Shown: in pieces, positions 1 through 4,912 of the stretch
Layout: every line of letters starts with the position of its first letter
Position numbering within the stretch: position 1 is the stretch's first letter
Source: Muribaculaceae bacterium
GTDB taxonomy: Bacteria > Bacteroidota > Bacteroidia > Bacteroidales > Muribaculaceae
DNA length: 9,683 nt
Assembly (NCBI GenBank): GCA_029051445.1
Contig: JAIDKP010000015.1
Coordinates: forward strand, 1-9,683
Direction of reading: 5' to 3'
The notes under the pieces: model-generated
What the model was told of the DNA's origin: nothing
What the model saw: the letters and a program-made list of their open reading frames with translations, nothing else
Database searches by the model: none
Program-made: the position numbers and the translations under genes

Positions 1-52
1 GAGCACTTCCTTGGTAAGGAAGAGGTCGCGGGTTCAAATCCCGCCATCGGCT
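1..52 (+). tRNA. tRNA-Thr(GGT), 3' part
   Basis: The window opens inside a tRNA, within the 3' strand of the D stem. The anticodon stem pairs CTTCC (6-10) with GGAAG (18-22). The loop at 11-17 carries anticodon GGT at 13-15, which reads threonine ACC/ACU codons. The T arm is GCGGG-TTCAAAT-CCCGC (28-44). The 3' acceptor strand CATCGGC is at 45-51 and the discriminator T at 52. CCA is not encoded, so it must be added after transcription. The 5' acceptor strand and most of the D arm (about 21 bases) lie outside the window. tRNA genes just before tuf are usual in Bacteroidetes. Confidence 0.93.
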
Positions 53-273
53 CAACCTTCACGGAATCATAAATAGCGTGCCGTCCGCAATCTACAAAGC
101 ATCGGTCGGAAACATCTCTGAAGCCCCGACAGTGCTGTGCCCTGCCGAGGCATTGCGTTGAGAATAAAACGCCGCCAAAGCAAGTCTCTCCATCGCGACA
201 GCAACGCGAAATAAAACAACAAGACTCCGGAAGACTATCTCATCCGAGTATTAAAATCTGAAATAGCAAAACT
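53..273 (+). other. gene-free leader between tRNA-Thr and tuf
   Basis: This stretch of 221 bases has no convincing coding region. I found no full TAnnTTTG promoter element on the + strand and no terminator with a T-tract. One weak foldback (GTCGG at 105-109 with CCGAC at 126-130, 16-base loop) is not strong enough to call. The segment nearest tuf is A-rich. It is most simply the tuf 5' UTR, either co-transcribed with the tRNA or started from a promoter I cannot recognise. Confidence 0.5.
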
Positions 274-1458
274 ATGGCTAAAGAGAAATTCGAAAGAACC
301 AAACCCCACGTAAACATCGGTACTATCGGTCACGTGGACCATGGTAAGACCACTCTTACCGCTGCAATCACAACTGTGCTTGCTAAAGCTGGACTCTCTG
401 AGGTAAAATCGTTCGACCAGATCGACAACGCCCCCGAGGAGAAAGAGCGTGGTATCACAATTAACACCGCACACGTTGAGTACGAGACTGCAAACCGTCA
501 CTACGCTCACGTTGACTGCCCGGGACACGCCGACTATGTGAAGAACATGGTTACCGGTGCTGCTCAGATGGACGGTGCTATCATCGTGGTTGCTGCTACC
601 GACGGTCCCATGCCCCAGACACGCGAGCACATCCTTCTCGCTCGTCAGGTGAACGTACCTCGTATCGTAGTATTCCTCAACAAGTGCGACATGGTCGACG
701 ACGAGGAGATGCTCGAGCTCGTTGAAATGGAAATGCGCGAACTTCTCTCTGCCTATGAATATGACGGAGACGAGACTCCCATCATCCGCGGTTCTGCACT
801 CGGCGCCCTCAACGGCGAGCCCGAATGGGAAGCTAAGGTTATGGAGCTCATGGAGAGCGTTGACAACTGGATCCCCCTGCCTCCCCGCGACATCGACAAA
901 CCCTTCCTTATGCCTGTCGAGGACGTATTCTCGATCACCGGTCGTGGTACTGTTGCAACAGGTCGTATCGAGACTGGTATCGTGAAGGTTGGCGATGAGG
1001 TTCAGATCATGGGTCTTGGCGCTGACATGAAGTCGACCGTTACAGGTGTCGAGATGTTCCGTAAGCTCCTCGATCAGGGTGAGGCTGGTGACAACGTAGG
1101 TCTCCTCCTCCGTGGTATCGACAAGAAGGACATCAAGCGCGGTATGGTTATCTGCCACCCGGGCGTTGTGAAACCCCACAGCGAGTTCAAGGCATCTGTC
1201 TACATCCTCAAGAAAGAGGAAGGTGGCCGTCACACTCCGTTCCACAACCACTACCGTCCCCAGTTCTACATCCGCACACTTGACGTTACCGGTGAGATCA
1301 CTCTCCCCGAGGGCATCGAGATGGTTATGCCTGGTGACCACGTAGAGATCATCGTGAAGCTCATCAACCCCGTTGCTTGCGACAAGGGTCTCCGCTTCGC
1401 AATCCGTGAAGGTGGCCGCACCGTAGGTTCGGGTCAGATCACCGACATCATCGACTAA
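274..1458 (+). CDS. tuf: elongation factor Tu (EF-Tu)
   Basis: The 394-residue product is full length for bacterial EF-Tu. EF-Tu is the cytoplasmic GTPase that carries aminoacyl-tRNA to the ribosomal A site and hydrolyses GTP on codon recognition. GTP-binding motifs are all in place: P-loop GHVDHGKT (19-26), DCPGH (81-85) with catalytic His85, NKCD (136-139) and GSAL (173-176). Domains 2 and 3 follow, including [12 protein letters not shown] and [16 protein letters not shown], and the C-terminus is the typical [19 protein letters not shown]. The ATG is chosen because [20 protein letters not shown] is the family N-terminus. No Shine-Dalgarno motif precedes it, only an A-rich leader. Codon use is strongly biased, as expected for a very highly expressed gene. 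Neighbours are tRNA-Thr upstream and a strong hairpin plus tRNA-Trp downstream. Identification is certain; whether the genome has a second tuf copy cannot be judged here. Confidence 0.99.
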   Translation: MAKEKFERTKPHVNIGTIGHVDHGKTTLTAAITTVLAKAGLSEVKSFDQIDNAPEEKERGITINTAHVEYETANRHYAHVDCPGHADYVKNMVTGAAQMDGAIIVVAATDGPMPQTREHILLARQVNVPRIVVFLNKCDMVDDEEMLELVEMEMRELLSAYEYDGDETPIIRGSALGALNGEPEWEAKVMELMESVDNWIPLPPRDIDKPFLMPVEDVFSITGRGTVATGRIETGIVKVGDEVQIMGLGADMKSTVTGVEMFRKLLDQGEAGDNVGLLLRGIDKKDIKRGMVICHPGVVKPHSEFKASVYILKKEEGGRHTPFHNHYRPQFYIRTLDVTGEITLPEGIEMVMPGDHVEIIVKLINPVACDKGLRFAIREGGRTVGSGQITDIID

Positions 1459-1515
1459 AAAAAGTCAATGATCCTGCCTGCCTCAACAAAAAGGCAAAGC
1501 AGATCAAAATAAAAA

Positions 1516-1548
1516 AGTCTGCCGGAGTCACACCGGCTCCGGCAGACT
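1516..1548. terminator. strong 14-bp hairpin between tuf and tRNA-Trp
   Basis: AGTCTGCCGGAG (1516-1527) pairs perfectly with CTCCGGCAGACT (1537-1548). T1528-G1536 and C1529-G1535 extend the stem to 14 bp around the loop ACACC (1530-1534). On the + strand no T-tract follows; the next bases are GACATACGGG. A run of six A's (1511-1516) lies on the upstream side, so the canonical intrinsic-terminator layout (stem then T-tract) reads on the minus strand. For tuf it may therefore act as an RNA 3'-end stabiliser, a processing boundary before tRNA-Trp, or a T-tract-independent terminator. That it folds is clear; its role is inferred. Confidence 0.75.
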
Positions 1549-1553
1549 GACAT

Positions 1554-1626
1554 ACGGGAATAGCTCAGTCGGTAGAGCACTGGTCTCCAAAACCAGGTGT
1601 CGGGAGTTCGAGCCTCTCTTCCCGTG
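1554..1626 (+). tRNA. trpT: tRNA-Trp(CCA)
   Basis: A complete 73-base cloverleaf can be drawn. The acceptor stem is ACGGGAA (1554-1560) with TTCCCGT (1619-1625), and the discriminator G is at 1626. The D stem is GCTC (1563-1566) with GAGC (1575-1578). The anticodon stem CTGGT (1580-1584) pairs with ACCAG (1592-1596), and the loop CTCCAAA carries anticodon CCA at 1587-1589. The T arm is GGGAG-TTCGAGC-CTCTC (1602-1618) with one G-U pair. The 3' CCA tail is not encoded; CTT follows. It decodes UGG and sits between tuf and secE, its usual place in Bacteroidetes, so RNase P and 3' processing should cut the tuf-secE transcript here. Confidence 0.97.
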
Positions 1627-1641
1627 CTTGAAGAAACAGAA

Positions 1642-1842
1642 ATGAAAAAATTGAGATTACTTACGAATATAGAGGAATCCTATGCCGAACTTCGGTATAA
1701 GACATCCTGGCCCACCGGCAAGCAACTCATCAAGTCAGCTATCATTGTGCTTGTTGCTTCCATAATCATAGCACTGATTATCTTCTTGATGGACCGAGTT
1801 GTAGATTCTCTCATGCACCTCATCTACAGCTTTGGCCGATAA
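1642..1842 (+). CDS. secE: preprotein translocase subunit SecE
   Basis: This 66-residue single-span protein is typical of the short SecE form found outside the gammaproteobacteria. SecE clamps SecY in the SecYEG channel of the inner membrane and is needed for protein export and membrane insertion. An amphipathic N-terminal segment (residues 5-20) is followed by the conserved W23-P24-T25 turn. A hydrophobic span (about 33-49, IIVLVASIIIALIIFL) and a short C-terminal tail come next. The frame also opens earlier at 1597, but that ATG lies inside the tRNA-Trp gene. The ATG at 1642 gives the family N-terminus MKKLRLLTNIEES and starts 16 bases after the tRNA ends. Location directly before nusG supports the call, since secE-nusG is one of the most conserved bacterial gene pairs. 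Confidence 0.95.
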   Translation: MKKLRLLTNIEESYAELRYKTSWPTGKQLIKSAIIVLVASIIIALIIFLMDRVVDSLMHLIYSFGR

Positions 1843-1882
1843 TTTTTCTCATCAAATCCACTCAAATCTCAACTTTTAAAAG

Positions 1883-2434
1883 ATGGCTACAGGAAACAAA
1901 GCTTGGTATGTGCTCCGCGCAATATCCGGTAAAGAAGCCAAGGTGAAGGAAGTTTTGGATGCTGCTATCAAAAACACCGATCTTGGCAAATACGTATTCC
2001 AGGTACTCATCCCCACCGAGAAAGTGGTAGCTGTGAGAAACGGCAAAAAAGTTACTAAAGAGAGAAACCTTTACTCTGGCTACGTCTTTGTAGAGGCCGA
2101 TCTCTGCGGCGAGGTCATGCATGAGTTGCGCAATACTACAAACGTCATCGACTTCCTTAAAGGAAGAGAAAAAGACGCAAGGCCCGAGACTCTTCGCGAG
2201 GCCGATGTAATGCGCATGCTTGGTGTAGCCGACGACATCAATGAGCAGGCCGAGGAGGGAGTCAACGACTACCTCGTTGGTGAGACACTCAAAGTCATCT
2301 CCGGACCCTTCAGCGGGTTCAACGGTGAAGTTGTCGAAGTCTATCCCGAGAAAAAGAAACTCAAAGTCATGGTCAAGATCTTCGGAAGAGGATCATCGCT
2401 TGAGTTGGACAATTCGCAAGTAGAAAGAGAATGA
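1883..2434 (+). CDS. nusG: transcription termination/antitermination protein NusG
   Basis: The 183-residue product has the usual NusG length and two-domain layout. The N-terminal NGN domain (about 6-120) starts with KAWYVLRAISGKEAKVKEVL and contains NLYSGYVFVEADL (62-74), the family's polymerase-contacting region. The C-terminal KOW domain (about 133-183) carries VISGPFSGFNGEVVEVYPEK. NusG binds the RNA polymerase clamp, sets pausing and processivity, and through KOW contacts Rho or ribosomal protein S10. The start is 40 bases after secE and preceded by AACTTTTAAAAG with no Shine-Dalgarno motif. Partners are close by: rpoB and rpoC are encoded downstream. No frameshift or missing element is seen. 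Confidence 0.98.
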   Translation: MATGNKAWYVLRAISGKEAKVKEVLDAAIKNTDLGKYVFQVLIPTEKVVAVRNGKKVTKERNLYSGYVFVEADLCGEVMHELRNTTNVIDFLKGREKDARPETLREADVMRMLGVADDINEQAEEGVNDYLVGETLKVISGPFSGFNGEVVEVYPEKKKLKVMVKIFGRGSSLELDNSQVERE

Positions 2435-2444
2435 TATGACACGT

Positions 2445-2478
2445 TGATGCGAGAGACTGTTACGGGTCTCTTTCATTG
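2445..2478 (+). promoter_or_regulatory. hairpin in the nusG-rplK gap, candidate rplK leader element
   Basis: AGAGAC (2452-2457) pairs with GTCTCT (2466-2471) around the loop TGTTACGG. A G-U pair, one C-T mismatch and ATG (2447-2449) with CAT (2474-2476) extend the stem. The next bases, TGCTTTTCACTTTCTC, are pyrimidine-rich but not a clean T-tract. In E. coli the L11-L1 mRNA leader is bound by L1 as feedback control, so a similar role is possible here. I could not match the E. coli L1 site base by base. A weak terminator or attenuator is the alternative. Confidence 0.45.
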
Positions 2479-2540
2479 CTTTTCACTTTCTCACATTCTC
2501 AATAATAATAGGATCTTAAGTTTATTAACCGATTACTGAA

Positions 2541-2981
2541 ATGGCAAAAGAAATTGCTGGACAGATCAAACTGCAGATTAAGGGTGGCGCTGCAAACCCT
2601 TCGCCTCCCGTAGGTCCCGCGCTCGGCTCCAAGGGTATCAATATCATGGAGTTTTGCAAGCAATTCAACGCCCGTACCCAGGACAAAGCAGGAAAGGTTC
2701 TTCCGGTTGTAATCACATATTACACCGACAAGAGCTTTGACTTCGTAGTCAAGACTCCTCCTGTAGCTGTACAGCTGCTCGAGACTGCGAAGATTAAGAG
2801 CGGGTCTGCTCAGCCTAACCGCAAAAAGGTTGCTGAGATTACCTGGGATCAGGTGAAAGCAATTGCTGAAGACAAAATGCCCGACCTTAACTGCTTTACC
2901 GTTGACTCCGCTATGCGACTTGTCGCCGGTACAGCTCGTAGTATGGGTATAACCGTTAAAGGGGACTTCCCCCAGCTTTAA
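2541..2981 (+). CDS. rplK: 50S ribosomal protein L11
   Basis: The 146-residue product matches the usual L11 length. L11 binds the GTPase-associated region of 23S rRNA (around helices 43-44) at the base of the L7/L12 stalk. It is needed for factor-dependent GTP hydrolysis and for the RelA stringent response. The proline-rich N-terminal segment [14 protein letters not shown] (19-32) includes the prolines that line the thiostrepton site in this family. The C-terminal RNA-binding domain holds [15 protein letters not shown] and [20 protein letters not shown]. The ATG gives [16 protein letters not shown], the normal N-terminus, after an A/T-rich leader without a Shine-Dalgarno motif. It sits 22 bases before rplA, which indicates co-transcription with L1 as in E. 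coli. Confidence 0.98.
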   Translation: MAKEIAGQIKLQIKGGAANPSPPVGPALGSKGINIMEFCKQFNARTQDKAGKVLPVVITYYTDKSFDFVVKTPPVAVQLLETAKIKSGSAQPNRKKVAEITWDQVKAIAEDKMPDLNCFTVDSAMRLVAGTARSMGITVKGDFPQL

Positions 2982-3003
2982 ACCCTAAGCTTCAAACAAA
3001 ATC

Positions 3004-3699
3004 ATGGCAAAACTGACAAAAAAGCAAAAGCTTGCCCTCGAGAAGATTGAAGCCGGGAAGGCTTACAGCCTCGCAGAAGCTTCAGCCAAAGTTAAGGAAG
3101 TCAACTACGCCAAATTTGACGCTTCTGTCGACATCGACGTGCGTCTCGGCGTTGACCCGCGCAAAGCAAACCAGATGGTGCGCGGAGTCGTGACCCTTCC
3201 TCACGGAACTGGCAAACAGGTGAGAGTTCTCGTACTTTGCAACCCCGACGCAGAAGCAGCTGCAAAAGCAGCTGGTGCTGACCATGTCGGTCTTGACGAA
3301 TACATTGAGAAGATCAAAGGTGGATGGACCGATATCGATGTGATCATCACACAGCCCGCAATCATGGGTAAGATCGGTGCACTCGGCCGTATCCTCGGTC
3401 CCCGCGGACTTATGCCGAACCCCAAAAGCGGAACAGTTACAATGGATGTAGCGAAAGCCGTAGAGGAGGTAAAGAAGGGTAAGATCGACTTCAAGGTTGA
3501 CAAAAACGGAATCGTACACACATCGATCGGCAAGGTATCATTTACCGCCGAGCAGGTGCGCGACAATGCACGTGAATTCGTCAACACTCTCATCAAGCTG
3601 AAACCGGCTACCGCAAAAGGCACATATGTCAAGAGCATATACATCTCATCGACTATGAGCCCCGGTATAAAGGTTGACACCAAGACAATCGACGACTGA
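3004..3699 (+). CDS. rplA: 50S ribosomal protein L1
   Basis: At 231 residues this is a standard bacterial L1. It binds helices 76-78 of 23S rRNA, forms the mobile L1 stalk and helps move deacylated tRNA out of the E site. In several bacteria it also represses its own mRNA. The L1 family signature [20 protein letters not shown] occupies residues 120-139. The N-terminal domain has [20 protein letters not shown], and the C-terminus ends with [16 protein letters not shown]. The start at [19 protein letters not shown] is the typical one and lies 22 bases after rplK. The gap to rplJ is 32 bases without a terminator, so rplK-rplA-rplJ read as one transcription unit. Confidence 0.98.
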   Translation: MAKLTKKQKLALEKIEAGKAYSLAEASAKVKEVNYAKFDASVDIDVRLGVDPRKANQMVRGVVTLPHGTGKQVRVLVLCNPDAEAAAKAAGADHVGLDEYIEKIKGGWTDIDVIITQPAIMGKIGALGRILGPRGLMPNPKSGTVTMDVAKAVEEVKKGKIDFKVDKNGIVHTSIGKVSFTAEQVRDNAREFVNTLIKLKPATAKGTYVKSIYISSTMSPGIKVDTKTIDD

Positions 3700-3731
3700 A
3701 CCTGGGATCCACCCAACAATCTTTGTAGACA

Positions 3732-4256
3732 ATGAAAAAAGAAGACAAGACCTTGATCATTGACCGGATTGCCGAGGAGCTGGGTAAATACAGCTGCTTC
3801 TATCTGGTGGAAACCACCGGCCTCAACGCCGAAGAGACATCAGCTCTCCGCCGCGAGTGCTTCAAGGACGGCATCAAGCTCATGGTGGTCAAGAACACTC
3901 TTCTCCACAAAGCACTTGAGAAATCGGGTCTTCCCTGCTCCGATATCTACACCGCCCTTCACGGATCGACTTCGCTGATGCTTGCCAATGTAGGCAACGC
4001 TCCCGCGAAGCTCCTCAAGCGAGTGCAGAAAAAGGACAACCCGCTGCCCGCACTCAAGGCCGCTTACGTTGAAGAGACAGTCTACCTCGGAGCCGACCAG
4101 CTCGCTACTCTTTCCTCTATCAAGAGCAAGAACGAGCTCATCGCCGACGTTGTGGCACTTCTCCAGTCGCCCGCCAAGAACGTTATTTCCGCTCTCGGCT
4201 CAGGTGCTGGCAAGATCCACGGCATACTCGAGACTCTTTCCAAGAAAGAAGACTGA
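3732..4256 (+). CDS. rplJ: 50S ribosomal protein L10 (stalk base)
   Basis: The 174-residue product is slightly longer than the 165-residue E. coli protein and typical of Bacteroidetes. L10 anchors dimers of L7/L12 to the 50S subunit and binds 23S rRNA beside L11. The N-terminal RNA-binding domain contains YSCFYLVETTGLNAEE and the conserved VVKNTLLHKAL (52-62). The C-terminal part (about 130-174) is a long helix, from KSKNELIADVVALLQSP to ILETLSKKED, which in this family holds the L7/L12 dimers. The ATG at 3732 is preceded by TTTGTAGACA with no Shine-Dalgarno motif. It is followed by rplL, its binding partner, after a 101-base gap. The L10-L7/L12 complex autoregulates rplJ in E. coli; I see no obvious equivalent site in the short rplA-rplJ gap. 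Confidence 0.97.
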   Translation: MKKEDKTLIIDRIAEELGKYSCFYLVETTGLNAEETSALRRECFKDGIKLMVVKNTLLHKALEKSGLPCSDIYTALHGSTSLMLANVGNAPAKLLKRVQKKDNPLPALKAAYVEETVYLGADQLATLSSIKSKNELIADVVALLQSPAKNVISALGSGAGKIHGILETLSKKED

Positions 4257-4285
4257 TCTTAGATCATCCAATCGAAACTCAGCAA

Positions 4286-4310
4286 GGGCGAGCTGATAAA
4301 ACAATCGCCC
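4286..4310 (+). promoter_or_regulatory. short hairpin in the rplJ-rplL gap
   Basis: GGGCGA (4286-4291) pairs with TCGCCC (4305-4310) around a 13-base A-rich loop. GTTCTATTC follows, with no real T-tract. It lies 29 bases after the rplJ stop and about 47 bases before the rplL ATG. A processing or translation-tuning element for the multi-copy L7/L12 message is possible; a chance foldback cannot be excluded. Confidence 0.35.
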
Positions 4311-4357
4311 GTTCTATTCAAAACTATTTCTGAAACAACACAAAAAACCATACAACA

Positions 4358-4732
4358 ATGGCAGATCTCAAAGCATTTGCAGAGCAACTCGTAAACCTCA
4401 CTGTTAAGGAAGTTAACGAACTCGCCCAGATCCTCAAGGACGAATACGGCATCGAACCCGCAGCTGCTGCTGTAGCTGTTGCAGCCGGTCCCGCAGCTGG
4501 TGCTGCCGCTGAAGAGGAGAAGACATCTTTCGACGTAGTCCTCAAGAGCGCAGGTAGCGCTAAGCTCGCTATTGTGAAGCTCGTGAAGGAACTCACCGGT
4601 CTCGGCCTTAAGGAAGCTAAAGAACTCGTTGACGGAGCTCCCAGCACCGTTAAGGAAGGCATGGCTAAGGCTGACGCTGAAGGCCTCAAGAAGCAGCTCG
4701 AAGAGGCTGGCGCCGAGGTTGAGCTCAAATAA
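4358..4732 (+). CDS. rplL: 50S ribosomal protein L7/L12
   Basis: The 124-residue product has the three-part L7/L12 architecture. The N-terminal dimerisation helices (about 1-32, [20 protein letters not shown]) bind L10. A flexible Ala/Gly/Pro-rich hinge (about 34-52) follows. The globular C-terminal domain (about 56-124) has the conserved [20 protein letters not shown] and recruits EF-Tu, EF-G, IF2 and RF3. L7/L12 is the only ribosomal protein present in several copies (two or three dimers per ribosome). Extra expression relative to its neighbours is therefore expected. The intrinsic terminator just downstream fits that, because it would end many transcripts before rpoB. The start context TACAACA has no Shine-Dalgarno motif. 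Confidence 0.99.
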   Translation: MADLKAFAEQLVNLTVKEVNELAQILKDEYGIEPAAAAVAVAAGPAAGAAAEEEKTSFDVVLKSAGSAKLAIVKLVKELTGLGLKEAKELVDGAPSTVKEGMAKADAEGLKKQLEEAGAEVELK

Positions 4733-4736
4733 AAAC

Positions 4737-4753
4737 AGCCTGTTCTTCAGGCT
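4737..4753 (+). other. small hairpin directly after rplL
   Basis: AGCCTG (4737-4742) pairs with CAGGCT (4748-4753) around TTCTT. It begins five bases after the rplL stop codon and ends four bases before the terminator stem. It could protect the rplL mRNA 3' end or help the terminator fold. No T-tract follows it, so it is not a terminator by itself. Confidence 0.5.
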
Positions 4754-4756
4754 CGT

Positions 4757-4797
4757 AGGTTAAGAACCCTCTCATCAGAGGGTTTCTTAACCTTTTT
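4757..4797 (+). terminator. intrinsic terminator/attenuator between rplL and rpoB
   Basis: The left arm 4757-4772 (AGGTTAAGAACCCTCT) pairs with 4777-4793 over 16 bp, with one bulged T in the right arm and the tetraloop CATC (4773-4776). TTTTTG (4793-4798) follows at once. This is a textbook Rho-independent terminator on the + strand. In E. coli an attenuator in the same rplL-rpoB gap lowers polymerase-subunit expression relative to ribosomal proteins. Because rpoB and rpoC must still be expressed, termination is either partial or bypassed by the promoter candidate that overlaps and follows it. Confidence 0.9.
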
Positions 4798-4812
4798 GTG
4801 TTAATACTTTTG
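4783..4812 (+). promoter_or_regulatory. candidate Bacteroidetes-type promoter for rpoB-rpoC
   Basis: TACTTTTG (4805-4812) matches the Bacteroidetes -7 element TAnnTTTG exactly. A partial -33 element, TTTC (4783-4786; consensus TTTG), lies 18 bases upstream, inside the right arm of the terminator. Transcription would start near 4816-4820, giving an rpoB leader of roughly 95 bases. Position directly after a terminator makes a promoter plausible. The upstream half is a weak match, so this is a candidate only. Confidence 0.45.
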
Positions 4813-4862
4813 TTCCCTCACTTTTTCGGGTTTAAAAGAAACAAAAACCCATTCAGGGAACA
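4811..4862 (+). promoter_or_regulatory. two-tier foldback in the rpoB leader
   Basis: The outer helix pairs TGTTCCCT (4811-4818) with AGGGAACA (4855-4862), 8 bp. The inner helix pairs GGGTTT (4828-4833) with AAACCC (4845-4850), 6 bp, around an 11-base A-rich loop. The two are separated by an asymmetric internal loop of 9 and 4 bases. It lies 50 bases before the rpoB ATG. In E. coli the rplL-rpoB gap holds an RNase III processing site, so a processing role is one option. The outer left arm overlaps the -7 promoter candidate, so the full structure would form mainly in read-through RNA. Confidence 0.45.
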
Positions 4863-4912
4863 CCCAATAATACCCTCCCTGGTAATATAAACCACTGAAC
4901 CAAGCATTGTAG

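Noticed and set aside
105..130. GTCGG/CCGAC foldback in the tRNA-Thr-tuf gap
   Set aside because: Only 5 bp with a 16-base loop and no T-tract; this is expected by chance in a 221-base gap.
235..1341. A 368-codon open frame on the minus strand across tuf
   Set aside because: It mirrors the biased codon use of tuf, has no recognisable protein features, and lies fully over a certain, highly conserved gene. It is an antisense shadow.
2517..2524. TAAGTTTA as a -7 promoter element for rplK
   Set aside because: It differs from TAnnTTTG in the last base, has no convincing -33 partner, and would leave a leader of only about 10 bases.
3703..3715. TGGG/CCCA hairpin between rplA and rplJ
   Set aside because: A 4-bp stem is too weak to call as a regulatory element or an L10-binding leader.
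3718..3725. AATCTTTG as a -7 promoter element for rplJ
   Set aside because: The first base is wrong, no -33 element is present, and it lies only six bases before the start codon.
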